Below, in pieces: positions 18,330 to 27,505 of a stretch of 64,000 bases of DNA. Origin of the DNA: Nevskia sp. (GTDB taxonomy: Bacteria > Pseudomonadota > Gammaproteobacteria > Nevskiales > Nevskiaceae). Numbering within the stretch: position 1 is the first letter of the stretch; every line of letters begins with the position of its first letter. The DNA is taken from contig JALNYU010000008.1 of NCBI GenBank assembly GCA_023229645.1, positions 62,001 through 126,000 of the forward strand, written 5' to 3'. A program made the translations under genes and the position numbers. The notes beneath the pieces are model-generated. The model was not told the DNA's origin. It ran no database searches and saw only the letters and a program-made list of their open reading frames with translations.

Positions 18330-18367
18330 CGCAGACTCCGGTAACGCCAGCGCGCGCCGAAGGCTTA

Positions 18368-19213
18368 TCAGCGCAGAATTTTTAATAACTGCTGCAGTTG
18401 GGCTTCGTCACCAAACGTGATCACCAGCTTGCCGCGGCCGCCGGCGCCCTGCGACAGTTGCACGGGCAGGCCAACGCGGGCGCTGAGTTCAGTTTCAATC
18501 GGGTTGCGCGCGACGGGTTTTTCAAGCTTCGCTTTCGGCTCGCCGGTGGCCGCCAATAAGGCCTCAGTCTGGCGTACCGTTAACTGCCGCATGATCACCT
18601 GCTGCGCCAACTCTGCTTGGTGCGCACCCTGTGCCGCCAGCAAGACTTTGGCGTGGCCGAGCGTGAGCTGACCATCGCGCACCAGCGCTTGCACCTCGGG
18701 ATGCAAATCCATTAAGCGCAGGAGGTTGCTAACTGCGGCGCGGGATCGGCCCACGGCTTCCGCAGCCAGTTCATGGGTTAGCCCGCAATCATCGATTAAG
18801 CGCCGCAGCGCTTCGGCTTCTTCGAGTGGATTCAGATCCGCGCGCTGGATGTTTTCGACCAGGGCGACCGCCATCGCGGTGCGGTCTTCCATGCGCCGGA
18901 TCACCGCCGGAATGGTGCTCAACCCGGCCAGCCGAGACGCCCGCCAGCGACGTTCGCCAGCGACGATTTCGTAGCGCCCAGCGGCGATTTCGCGCGCGAC
19001 GATCGGCTGCACCACGCCCTGCGCGCGGATCGAATCGGCGAGGCCTTGCAGCGCCGATTCATCAAATTGTCGCCGCGGCTGATGCTTGCCTGGAACCAGC
19101 TGATCCAGCTTCAGCTCGCGCAATTCATCGCCAGCCGCTTCGTCCGCCTGCGGCGCCGAACTACCGAGCAGTGCATCAAGACCGCGGCCCAGGCCCCGCT
19201 TCTTCATGCTCAT
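18368..19213 (-). CDS. parB: Chromosome partitioning protein ParB
   Basis: Binds parS near the origin, loads CTP and spreads to build the partition complex. The 281-aa protein has the N-terminal KKRGLGRGLDALLG motif that contacts ParA, the CTP-binding GERRWRA box, ENIQRADLNPLEEA and a central HTH (LAAEAVGRSRAAVSNLLRL). No good parS (TGTTTCACGTGAAACA) was seen by eye nearby. Confidence 0.97.
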   Translation of the reverse strand: MSMKKRGLGRGLDALLGSSAPQADEAAGDELRELKLDQLVPGKHQPRRQFDESALQGLADSIRAQGVVQPIVAREIAAGRYEIVAGERRWRASRLAGLSTIPAVIRRMEDRTAMAVALVENIQRADLNPLEEAEALRRLIDDCGLTHELAAEAVGRSRAAVSNLLRLMDLHPEVQALVRDGQLTLGHAKVLLAAQGAHQAELAQQVIMRQLTVRQTEALLAATGEPKAKLEKPVARNPIETELSARVGLPVQLSQGAGGRGKLVITFGDEAQLQQLLKILR

Positions 19214-19299
19214 CGTACGCGGCTCTGCAAATTGCGCGCAGCGCCACCGCTACGTGTTGCGGCGATAGGCGTGGCGATGTGGCTTGTCCCGATCGGCAT

Positions 19300-20091
19300 T
19301 TAGTCGTTTCCCAGTCGCAATTGGCCACCGTCGTGGCGCCGCAAAACCTCACCAGCGAGCGCAAGGTAGGCTTTGGCGCCAGCGGACAACGGATCGTAAG
19401 TGATCACCGGCAAGCCGTGGCTCGGCGCTTCAGCGAGACGCACATTGCGCGGCACGATGGTGCGGTAAACCTTATCGCCAAAGTGTTCGAGCAACTGCGC
19501 TGAAACATCGTTGGAAAGGTTGTTGCGCGGATCGAACATCGTCCGCAACAAACCTTCAATTTCCAAGTCGCGGTTGATCACGCGCTTAATTTTATTGATG
19601 GTATCGACCAACGCCGTCAGGCCTTCCAGCGCGTAATACTCGCACTGCATCGGGATCAGCACGCCGCTTGCGGCAACAAATGCGTTCACCGTCAGCTTCG
19701 ATAAAGCCGGTGGGCAGTCGATCAAAATGTAGTCGTAATCTTCCGCAATCGATTCCAACGCCAACTTCAACGCAAAATCTCCGGCGGCAACTTCACGCAG
19801 CTTGATCTCGGCTTCCGTCATATCGGCATTGGCCGGCAGCACTGAGAATCCGAGCGACGGCGGGGTCTGGATCACGGCGCGCGGATCGGCGCGCTCCAGC
19901 AACACATCCCGCGCGCTGTAGGTGAGCTGATATTTATTGACGCCAACGCCCATCGTCGCATTGCCCTGGGCGTCGAGATCAACCAGCAGCACGCGCCGCT
20001 TCGTCGCCGCCAACGAGGCGGCCAGATTGATCGTCGTCGTGGTCTTGCCGACCCCGCCTTTTTGGTTTGCGATGGCGATGATGTGCGTCAT
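19300..20091 (-). CDS. parA: Chromosome partitioning ATPase ParA (Soj)
   Basis: Deviant Walker-type ATPase of 263 aa that drives origin segregation with ParB. The P-loop KGGVGKTT is at residues 11-18; LVDLDAQGNATMG and LIDCPPALSKLTVNA follow. The ATG overlaps the rsmG stop by 4 bp; parB begins 86 bp beyond the stop. Confidence 0.97.
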   Translation of the reverse strand: MTHIIAIANQKGGVGKTTTTINLAASLAATKRRVLLVDLDAQGNATMGVGVNKYQLTYSARDVLLERADPRAVIQTPPSLGFSVLPANADMTEAEIKLREVAAGDFALKLALESIAEDYDYILIDCPPALSKLTVNAFVAASGVLIPMQCEYYALEGLTALVDTINKIKRVINRDLEIEGLLRTMFDPRNNLSNDVSAQLLEHFGDKVYRTIVPRNVRLAEAPSHGLPVITYDPLSAGAKAYLALAGEVLRRHDGGQLRLGND

Positions 20092-20720
20092 GAGCGCGCG
20101 GCAATAATAAGGTGGCGCGCCTCGTTCAAACTCGGCACGACCAATGATTTCACGTCGACGATAACGAAACCGTCAGGAATGCCGGCCTGTTCGTCGGCGT
20201 CGAGCTTACCTTTCATCGCCAACCATTTCCCACCGGGCGCCGCCAGATGGCCGGTCACACGGAGAAAATCGCCGAGCGCAGCGAAGGCCCGGCTGATAAT
20301 GTGATCGAACAGTTGCGCCGGCACATACGCTTCAGCGCGATCTTCGATGACCTCAACATTTGTTAGTTTCAGCGTGCGCTGCACGTGCCGCATAAACCGC
20401 GCTTTCTTGCCATTGCTATCGAGCACCGTCATCTGCAGCGCCGGATTGGCGATCGCCAGAATCAGACCCGGTATACCGGCGCCGCTACCGATATCGATGA
20501 CGCGCCCGGAAACCGCCGGCAATACCGCCAGCGCATCCAACAAATGCCGAACCACGATTTCCTCGGCGTTGCGAATGCCGCTCAGGTTATACGCGGCGTT
20601 CCATTTTTCCAGCTCGGCGAGATAACCGAGCAATTGCGGCAGGCATGCGGGATCGACCGCCAGCTCGGCGAGACCACCGCGCAGCAGGCTTTCGAATCGA
20701 GACATGACACCGGTGGACAT
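20088..20720 (-). CDS. rsmG: 16S rRNA (guanine527-N7)-methyltransferase RsmG
   Basis: Methylates G527 of 16S rRNA using SAM. The 210-aa protein has the SAM-binding motif VIDIGSGAGIPGLILAI and the AYNLSG and HLLDAL motifs of the GidB family. A second ATG five codons in (20705) is a possible start. mnmG, which normally precedes it, is absent: upstream lies an oligopeptidase gene that is transcribed the same way and ends with its own terminator. Confidence 0.95.
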   Translation of the reverse strand: MSTGVMSRFESLLRGGLAELAVDPACLPQLLGYLAELEKWNAAYNLSGIRNAEEIVVRHLLDALAVLPAVSGRVIDIGSGAGIPGLILAIANPALQMTVLDSNGKKARFMRHVQRTLKLTNVEVIEDRAEAYVPAQLFDHIISRAFAALGDFLRVTGHLAAPGGKWLAMKGKLDADEQAGIPDGFVIVDVKSLVVPSLNEARHLIIAARS

Positions 20721-20791
20721 AGGCGGGCGGGCTTAGGCGAGTTGTGAGCAAACGGAAGGCGCTCCGCCAGCAACACCGGCGGGAAGGTGCG

Positions 20792-20832
20792 CAGTATAAA
20801 TAAACCCGCGCGCGGACTTCGCTGCGCGGGTT
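20792..20832 (-). terminator. Intrinsic terminator after the prolyl oligopeptidase gene
   Basis: On the minus strand AACCCGCG pairs with CGCGGGTT across a short loop and is followed by TATTTATAC. It lies about 41 bp beyond the oligopeptidase stop and separates that gene from rsmG. Confidence 0.75.
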
Positions 20833-20872
20833 ACAGCCGGCCCGCGTTTGTCTGCGCGCGGGCGCTGCCGGA

Positions 20873-22984
20873 TTAACGCAGCTGTTTCAGCAAAAACGTA
20901 TACGCCAGCGCATTCATATGCGCCTGCTGCTGATTATTCGCCGCGCCGCCGTGGCCGCCTTCGATATTTTCGAAATAGAGGAAATCATGCCCTTGTGCCT
21001 CCATCAACGCCGCCATTTTGCGCGCGTGGCCGGGGTGCACACGGTCGTCGCGGGTCGAGGTCGTGAATAGCACGCGCGGGTAGGTTTGGTCTTTATGCAG
21101 GTTTTGATACGGCGAATAGCGGCTGATCCAAGCCCATTCTTCGGGCAGATCGGGGTTGCCGTACTCGCCCATCCAGGAGGCGCCGGCCAGCAGATGGCTG
21201 TAGCGCTTCATGTCGAGCAGCGGCACTTGGCAGACAACGGCGCCGAACAGATCCGGCCGCTGCGTCAGCATGACGCCCATCAACAAACCGCCGTTGCTCC
21301 CGCCTTGGATGCCGAGATGTTTCGGCGACGTTAGCTTGCGTGCGATTAAATCTTCGGCGATCGCGATGAAATCGTCGTATGCGCGCTGGCGGTTGGCTTT
21401 GATCGCGCTCTGATGCCAGTCCGGGCCGAATTCGCCGCCGCCGCGGATGTTCGCCAACACATAAACGCCGCCCCGTTCCAACCACGCACTGCCGATCCCG
21501 GCCGAATAGCTCGGCGTTAACGAGACTTCAAAGCCGCCGTAGCCGTATAGCAACGTTGGGTTCTTGCCATCAAGCTTGATACCCTCCCGCGCAACTTGGA
21601 AATACGGCACCAAGGTGCCGTCCTTGGACTTCGCCAAATGCTGCGAAATCGCCAGACCCTTGGCGTCAAAAAACACCGGCAGCTGCTTCAATAACGCCCG
21701 CTCAGGCTTATCGAGCGCGGCCAGATAAAGACTGGTCGGCGTTAGGAAGTCGGTTACGGTCATGAAGTAATCGTCGGATTCGTCGCCATCGACGGCGCCG
21801 ACCGAAACGGTTCCGAATGCCGGCGCGGCCAGCGGCTTGCGCTGCCACTGACCTTTAACGTGGCGCAGCACGTAGAGCTTATTGCGAACGTTATCCAGCT
21901 CATTGACGATCAGCGCGTTCTTTAGCGCCGCAACACCCGCCAGCGATTTCCTCGGCCCCGGCGTGTAAAGCGCCTGAAAAACGCGCTTGCCGTGCAGAAA
22001 GTCGTCGAAGCCGATGGCCAGCAGCGCGCCAGCCGGATACGTGGTCCCGCCAACCTGCCAAGCGTTGCGCAACTGCACGGTTAACTGATCGCGATAGCTA
22101 TTGGCTTCAGCGTCGTCCGGCAAATCGAGGCGGACGAGTTTGTCGCCGTCGCGCACAAACTGTTCGCTGGTGTAGAACGTAATGCCGCGCCGAATGAATT
22201 CGCGGTGGTAGCCGGGCTCGTCGCTAACCTGCGCCGAAACGCTGACATCGGCCTGCTTGCCCTCAAACACCACGCGCGCCTCGGCTAACGGCGTGCCACG
22301 CGTCCACTCTTTTACGACGCGTGGATAGCCAGAATCGGTCAGCGAGCCGCCGGCCTGTGCGGCGCCAAAATCGGTTGCGACGTAGACGCTATCTCGACTG
22401 CGCCAAGCGATATCGCTTTTCGCTTCTGGCAGCGTGAAGCCATCGTCGACGAACTGCTTGCTGGCGGTATCGAATTCGCGAATAACCACGGCATCGCCGC
22501 CGCCGCGCGAAAGCTCAAGCAAGCAGCGATCGTACGTTGGGTACAGGCAGTGGCTACCTTTCCAGACCCAGTTTTCGCTTTCCGCCGTAGACAGCGCATC
22601 GAGATCCAACACCGTTTCCCAAGCCGGTTCTGCCTTGCGGTATTCGGCCAGCGTTGTACGCCGCCAAAGGCCGCGCACGTGCTCGGCATCACGCCAGAAA
22701 TTGTAGTAATGCGGCCCCAGCTTGGTCACGAATGGAATGCGCGCGCCGGAGTTGAGAATCGTGCCGATCCGTTCTTCGATGACTTTGAATTCCGGCGCCG
22801 AAACCAGTTCCTTCTCAGCAACCGCGTTGTGCGCCCGCACCCACGCCAGCGGCTTTTCGCCACCGACGTCTTCGAGCCAGAGATAAGGATCATCGGCGGA
22901 CGGCGCGGCTGCCGTTTCGGCCGCGCCGGACGCAAAACTTAGGACCATTGAAACTCCAAATATAAGATGCTTCGCAATACGCAT
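20873..22984 (-). CDS. S9-family prolyl oligopeptidase, exported
   Basis: Serine peptidase of 703 aa that cleaves short peptides after proline. A signal peptide (about 1-26, ending GAAETAAA) suggests periplasmic location. The N-terminal half is the beta-propeller gate; the alpha/beta hydrolase half carries the nucleophile in GGSNGG (Ser near 563), the Asp in STRDDRVHPGHA and the His in EGGHGG. YLWLEDVGGEKPLAWVRAHN is the usual start of the mature enzyme. Monocistronic. Confidence 0.93.
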   Translation of the reverse strand: MRIAKHLIFGVSMVLSFASGAAETAAAPSADDPYLWLEDVGGEKPLAWVRAHNAVAEKELVSAPEFKVIEERIGTILNSGARIPFVTKLGPHYYNFWRDAEHVRGLWRRTTLAEYRKAEPAWETVLDLDALSTAESENWVWKGSHCLYPTYDRCLLELSRGGGDAVVIREFDTASKQFVDDGFTLPEAKSDIAWRSRDSVYVATDFGAAQAGGSLTDSGYPRVVKEWTRGTPLAEARVVFEGKQADVSVSAQVSDEPGYHREFIRRGITFYTSEQFVRDGDKLVRLDLPDDAEANSYRDQLTVQLRNAWQVGGTTYPAGALLAIGFDDFLHGKRVFQALYTPGPRKSLAGVAALKNALIVNELDNVRNKLYVLRHVKGQWQRKPLAAPAFGTVSVGAVDGDESDDYFMTVTDFLTPTSLYLAALDKPERALLKQLPVFFDAKGLAISQHLAKSKDGTLVPYFQVAREGIKLDGKNPTLLYGYGGFEVSLTPSYSAGIGSAWLERGGVYVLANIRGGGEFGPDWHQSAIKANRQRAYDDFIAIAEDLIARKLTSPKHLGIQGGSNGGLLMGVMLTQRPDLFGAVVCQVPLLDMKRYSHLLAGASWMGEYGNPDLPEEWAWISRYSPYQNLHKDQTYPRVLFTTSTRDDRVHPGHARKMAALMEAQGHDFLYFENIEGGHGGAANNQQQAHMNALAYTFLLKQLR

Positions 22985-23101
22985 TTGAGGCGCTCGTCAA
23001 CGTTGTTTTAAGGGACCCTAGCGGGCTTTATCGTGACCGTCCAGCACCGCGGCGGCGGATTCGCGCGATCTCGCATCACGGCCACCGCCGATGCTGCTGA
23101 T

Positions 23102-24229
23102 TCAGCGCTTCGGCTCCAAGCGCAGCAGTTGGCCAGCCGGGCTATCGGTCAACACATAGATAAAGCCATCAGGCCCTTGGCGAACATCGCGGATGCGCTC
23201 ACGCAGTTCAGTCAGCAGCCGGTGCTCGGCGATCACGCGCTCGCCGTCGAGTTCGATACGGTCGAGAAAGCCGAATTTCAGCGAGCCGACAAATAGGTTG
23301 CCGCGCCATTGCGGGAAGGCGTTACCGGTATAGAACGCCATGCCGCTCGGCGCGATTGACGGCGTCCAATAATGCAGCGGTTGCTCCAAGCCGGGTTTTT
23401 CAGTGCCTTCGCCGATTTTGCTGCCGTCGTAGTCAACACCCCAAGTGATGATCGGCCAACCGTAATTTTTACCCGCTTCGGGGCGGTTGATTTCGTCGCC
23501 GCCTTTGGCGCCGTGCTCGTGGGTCCAGAGTTGGCCGGTGGCGGGATTGATCGCCGCGCCTTGAACGTTGCGGTGGCCGTAGCTCCAGATTTCCGGCCGC
23601 ACTTTGGCGTCGCGCACAAACGGGTTATCGAGCGGGATTGAGCCGTTTGGGTTAATCCGCACAATCTTGCCGTAGTCGGTGCTCAGGTCTTGCGCCTCGG
23701 CGCGATGCGTATAGCGCTCGCCCTGCGTGATGAACAAGGTGCCGTCACGACCGAACACCAGCCGCGAACCAAAATGCGCGCCGCCACCGGCTTTCGGCGT
23801 TTGCCGGTAGATGACTTCGACCTGGCTTAGGCCTTCCGCTTCGAGCACCGCACGGGCGACCGCAGTGCCGGCTTTGCCGAATGCGTCCGCCTCGGCGTAG
23901 GACAAATAAATCCAATGCGTGCGCTCAAACGCCGGATCCAGCACAACGTCGAGCAAGCCGCCCTGCCCCTGCGCAAATACCGCCGGCACGCCGTATAGCG
24001 GCCGCGACAAGGCGCCATCGGTACCGACGATGCGCAGCCGCCCCGGCCGCTCCGTGACGAGCATCCGGCCATCTGGCAGAAACGCCAAACTCCACGGATA
24101 TTCCAAGCCCAGCGCCACCGTGCGCAGTTGGTATTCGGGCGAGGCGCCATCCTGCTTGGCCGACTGCGCCAAGGTGCAACCCGCCACCAGCACCAACAGC
24201 AGTGCGGCCAACCAACGGCTATTTTTCAT
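23102..24229 (-). CDS. PQQ-dependent sugar dehydrogenase-like lipoprotein (YliI/Asd family)
   Basis: A 375-aa member of the glucose/sorbosone dehydrogenase family, six-bladed propellers that oxidise aldoses with PQQ. Visible motifs are LEYPWSLAFLPDGRMLVTERPGRLRI, the HFGSRLVFGRDGTLFITQGER region and the SYGHRNVQGAAINP and WTHEHGAKGGDE segments that line the cofactor site. The leader ends in the lipobox LVAGC, so the protein is probably anchored by lipid. No pqq genes are in the window. Confidence 0.9.
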   Translation of the reverse strand: MKNSRWLAALLLVLVAGCTLAQSAKQDGASPEYQLRTVALGLEYPWSLAFLPDGRMLVTERPGRLRIVGTDGALSRPLYGVPAVFAQGQGGLLDVVLDPAFERTHWIYLSYAEADAFGKAGTAVARAVLEAEGLSQVEVIYRQTPKAGGGAHFGSRLVFGRDGTLFITQGERYTHRAEAQDLSTDYGKIVRINPNGSIPLDNPFVRDAKVRPEIWSYGHRNVQGAAINPATGQLWTHEHGAKGGDEINRPEAGKNYGWPIITWGVDYDGSKIGEGTEKPGLEQPLHYWTPSIAPSGMAFYTGNAFPQWRGNLFVGSLKFGFLDRIELDGERVIAEHRLLTELRERIRDVRQGPDGFIYVLTDSPAGQLLRLEPKR

Positions 24230-24297
24230 CGCTCGATCCCTCGTAATTTGACGGCCACGCCCACGCGGAACAGCACAGCATCGGCACCGTTTGACTA

Positions 24298-24562
24298 GGG
24301 CCTGTTAACACTTATGCGGTCGCTGCGTTATAGGTCAAAAATCCGCCTGGCGAGGCGCGAGCCGCCGGCCTTGGTGATTCCAAGGCCAAGGTTCGCAACG
24401 ATGACAGGCAGATTTTTGACCATAACCCTTCGGGACGGGGCCGTGAACCGCCATTGCGACCTCGGTCGTCGCGCCGAGGGAACCACCCTTGGCTGCTCCT
24501 TCCTCGTTGCACTGGCGGTTCACGGCCGCCGGCGCAGTGATCGCATAAGTGTTAACAGGCCC
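24298..24562. mobile_element. MITE-like element, GGGCCTGTTAACAC ends, TA on both sides
   Basis: A 265-bp non-coding element with perfect 21-bp terminal inverted repeats (24298-24318 and 24542-24562), flanked on both sides by TA. Inside are two long hairpins: 24333-24343 pairs with 24411-24421 (GGTCAAAAATC), and 24439-24453 pairs with 24513-24527 (GGCCGTGAACCGCCA). Terminal repeats, size, lack of a gene and a TA duplication match a miniature transposable element mobilised by an IS630/mariner-type enzyme; that assignment is inference. Related ends occur at 53782 and 57966. Confidence 0.75.
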
Positions 24563-24675
24563 TAACGATAGCAACAATTTCGGCTGCGGTTGGAAACCCG
24601 GCATCTGCTACGCTGTCTACCGCAAGCCGCCGCAGCGGCTGAACATTTTGCTCATTCGGTTATTCGGGAACCAGC

Positions 24676-25254
24676 ATGAAATTCTGCAGCGATTGCGGCC
24701 ACGCCGTAACCCTGACGATCCCGCCCGGCGATCACTTGCCGCGCCACGTTTGCGACCATTGCGGCACCGTGCATTATCGCAATCCGAAAGTGATCGTCGG
24801 CTGCATCCCGGAGTGGCGAGACCGCGTTCTGATGTGTCGCCGCAACATCGAACCGCGCCTCGGCCTGTGGACGTTCCCGGCCGGCTTCCTTGAACTCGGC
24901 GAAACCAGCGGCGAAGGTGCGGCACGGGAGACGCTGGAAGAGTCGCAGGCCATCGTTGAAATCGGCGGCTTATTGGTGGCGATCAACGTACCGTATGTCA
25001 GCCAGATTTACATGATCTACCGCGGCCGGATGACAAACCCGCATCACGGCATCACGCCGGAAAGCTCGGAAACGGCGCTGATGCGCGAAGACGAAATTCC
25101 GTGGGATGAAATCGCGTTCCCGACGATCTGGCACAGCTTGAAATTCTTCTTTGCCGACCGCGCGCGCGGCGTCGAAGATATGCACACGCTGGATCTCAGC
25201 ATTCGTCCGCCGCGGCCGGAACAGGCCGAGGTTGCCGGCAACGCCGAAGCCTAG
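24676..25254 (+). CDS. Nudix hydrolase with N-terminal zinc ribbon
   Basis: A 192-aa hydrolase of nucleoside-diphosphate-linked compounds. Four cysteines (FCSDCGH and VCDHCGTVHYRNPK) form a zinc ribbon in the first 40 residues, as in NudC/NADH pyrophosphatase-like proteins. The Nudix box begins GFLELGETSGEGAARETLEE at about residue 74, with the metal-binding EE pair; the conserved glycine after it is replaced (ESQA), as in several relatives of this zinc-ribbon subfamily. Substrate not predictable. It stands alone and converges with the hut operon, 20 bp away. Confidence 0.9.
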   Translation: MKFCSDCGHAVTLTIPPGDHLPRHVCDHCGTVHYRNPKVIVGCIPEWRDRVLMCRRNIEPRLGLWTFPAGFLELGETSGEGAARETLEESQAIVEIGGLLVAINVPYVSQIYMIYRGRMTNPHHGITPESSETALMREDEIPWDEIAFPTIWHSLKFFFADRARGVEDMHTLDLSIRPPRPEQAEVAGNAEA

Positions 25255-25274
25255 TCCGCCGGATCGGCGTCGCT

Positions 25275-26702
25275 TCAATCTTCGCGCCACAGTCCGTGCA
25301 TCGCCTGCGCAAACGCGGTGGCGATGGCTTCGGCCTGCGGGTGCTGATGCTGGCGTAGCGCCCAACGGCCCGCCACCAACACATCGCGCCAAGGCCGGCT
25401 CGGGCTAGAAAACACCAGCGCATCCAAATAACGCGTAGTCGGCAAGCCGACCAAGTTGGTGTCGTCGGGATCGATCACCAACAGATCCGCCCGCGCGCCG
25501 ACGGTCAGGCCCCAGCGTGCGTGGCCGGCGGCACGCCCACCCCCTGCACGCGCACGCTCAAACACGCTGGCGGCGGTATCGGGCTGCGGGCGGCGGTCGG
25601 AGGTCGTACCCCCGGGCTGGGCGCAGACGTTGCGGCGCTCCAGCTTTAAGCGCTGGCCGTACTCCAACCAGCGCAGCTCCTCGCACCAGCGGCGGGTGAC
25701 GTTGCTGTCCGAGCCGATCGCCAAATCAACATCCGCAGCAAGCCAAGCCGGCAAATCGGTGAGACCGTCGCCGAGATTGGCCTCGGTGCTGGGGCAGATC
25801 ACGACGCCGGCGCCGCTGGCCGCCACGGCAGCAATTTCGTCGGCGTTCACGTGCGTGGCGTGGACCAGCTGCCAACGGGCGTCCAACCAACCCTGCGCCG
25901 CCAGCCACGCGACCGGCGTCTGGCCGGTGGCGGCGAGGCAATCGGCCAGCTCGGCCCGCTGCTCCGAAACGTGGATATGAATCGGGCCATCAAAGCCGGC
26001 CGCCAGATCGCGCAGTTGTGCAATCGAATTGGCCGCTGCAGCCCGCACCGAGTGGATCGCCAAGCCGGCATTGAGCGGCGCTGACGCAACCCGCCCCGCT
26101 GCCACCACGCGCTGCGCAAACTCAGCGCTGCGGCGCCAAACATCCTGCGCGCTGGCCTGGAAGCGGCGCTGATCCGGGCGCAACACCGGCGTATTAAAGC
26201 CCGCCCGCTCATACAACACCGGCAGCAGCGTCAAGCCGATGCCAGCGTCGCCAGCGGCATCGGCCAGCGCCATCGACAACGCCAAGGGGTCTTCGTACGG
26301 CGTGCCGTCCGGCTGATGCTGCAGATAGTGAAACTCGCAAACTTGGGTGTAGCCGCCGCGCAGCAATTCGACGTAGAGCTGCGCGGCGATTGCGCGCAGG
26401 CTCTCGGGCGTCACGGCATTGGCGACTCGATACATGCGGTCGCGCCAACGCCAGAAGTCATCCTCGGCGCCGTCGCGTCGTTCGGCCAGACCGGCAAACG
26501 CGCGCTGAAATGCGTGGCTATGGGCATCCACCAGGCCCGGCAACACTGGGCCGGCGAGTTGCTCGGCGTCATCAGGCGCGGCCTCGCCAACGGCGATGCG
26601 CGACCAGCAGCCGTCGGCACCGACTTCGAGCACGACGGACATCTGCCAGCGCCCGTCCAGCCACGCGCCCGGCGCCCACAGGCGCGCTGCGGCGCGGTTC
26701 AT
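25275..26702 (-). CDS. hutF: Formimidoylglutamate deiminase (HutF)
   Basis: Deaminates N-formimino-L-glutamate to N-formyl-L-glutamate, the first of two steps in the five-step histidine pathway. The 475-aa amidohydrolase has the metal-binding DAHSHAFQRAFAGL, the HxxE/H region IHIHVSEQ, HATHVNADE and IGSDSNV. Length is normal. It is the last gene of hutCDIGF; its ATG overlaps the hutG stop by 4 bp. Confidence 0.95.
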   Translation of the reverse strand: MNRAAARLWAPGAWLDGRWQMSVVLEVGADGCWSRIAVGEAAPDDAEQLAGPVLPGLVDAHSHAFQRAFAGLAERRDGAEDDFWRWRDRMYRVANAVTPESLRAIAAQLYVELLRGGYTQVCEFHYLQHQPDGTPYEDPLALSMALADAAGDAGIGLTLLPVLYERAGFNTPVLRPDQRRFQASAQDVWRRSAEFAQRVVAAGRVASAPLNAGLAIHSVRAAAANSIAQLRDLAAGFDGPIHIHVSEQRAELADCLAATGQTPVAWLAAQGWLDARWQLVHATHVNADEIAAVAASGAGVVICPSTEANLGDGLTDLPAWLAADVDLAIGSDSNVTRRWCEELRWLEYGQRLKLERRNVCAQPGGTTSDRRPQPDTAASVFERARAGGGRAAGHARWGLTVGARADLLVIDPDDTNLVGLPTTRYLDALVFSSPSRPWRDVLVAGRWALRQHQHPQAEAIATAFAQAMHGLWRED

Positions 26703-27505
26703 TCCGGCTTCCAGTCGCGCATCGTGCGCAGCAAGTCCTGCAACAGCGGCGTCAACGCTGCCGCCCGATCGGGGCGGTAGGCGTAGGGCGCGGTCTCATC
26801 CATGTAACAGGCCCAGGTCATCTCCAGTTGCACCGCGTGCACGTTGCGCGCTGGGTCGCCGTAATGACGCGTGATATAGCCGCCTTTGAAGCGGCCATCG
26901 ACAACTTGGCTGTAGCGCTGCTGTCCGGCCAACACATCAGCTAACGCGGTGCGCAGCGTTGACGCGCAGCTGCTGCCGTTGGCGGTGCCGAGATTCAACG
27001 CCGGCAGCCGGCCTTCGAACAGCCACGGCAGCTCGCTCTTGATGCTGTGGCCATCGAATAACACGACGTGGCCGTGCTGCGCGCGCAGCCGTGCGAGCTC
27101 GGCGGCCAGCGCCTCGTGATACGGCCGCCACCATTGCGTAACGCGTTGCTGGATCTCGGCGTCGTCCGGTGCGCCGCCGTCGCGGTAGAGCGCCTCGCCA
27201 GAAAACGCACGCGTCGGGCACAGCTCGGTGTTATTGGCGCCGGGGTACATCGGCGCGTTATCGGGCGGCCGATTCAAATCGATTACGTAACGCGAGACAC
27301 GCGGCACCAACACGCTGGCGCCGAGCGCTTCAGCGAAGCCGTAAAGGCGCTGCAAATGCCAGTCGGTATCGTCAATGGCCAGTGCAAATGGCCGGAAGCG
27401 CGCCCGTAGCGCGTCTGGAATGCGCTCGCCGCAATGCGGCAGGCTCAGCAACAGCGGCGCGGGGCCGCGTTTCAGCGCAAAACTGGCGTGGTCGGCGGCG
27501 GTCAT
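26699..27505 (-). CDS. hutG: N-formylglutamate deformylase (HutG)
   Basis: Zinc hydrolase of 268 aa that releases glutamate and formate, the last step of the pathway. Key stretches are LLLSLPHCGERIP, DDTDWHLQRLY, VSRYVIDLNRPPDNAPMYPG and LFDGHSIKSELPWLF. It overlaps hutF and hutI by 4 bp at either end. Confidence 0.95.
   Translation of the reverse strand: MTAADHASFALKRGPAPLLLSLPHCGERIPDALRARFRPFALAIDDTDWHLQRLYGFAEALGASVLVPRVSRYVIDLNRPPDNAPMYPGANNTELCPTRAFSGEALYRDGGAPDDAEIQQRVTQWWRPYHEALAAELARLRAQHGHVVLFDGHSIKSELPWLFEGRLPALNLGTANGSSCASTLRTALADVLAGQQRYSQVVDGRFKGGYITRHYGDPARNVHAVQLEMTWACYMDETAPYAYRPDRAAALTPLLQDLLRTMRDWKPE

Noticed and set aside
17400..21000. parS sites near parAB
   Set aside because: No good match to TGTTTCACGTGAAACA was found by eye; a computed search is needed.
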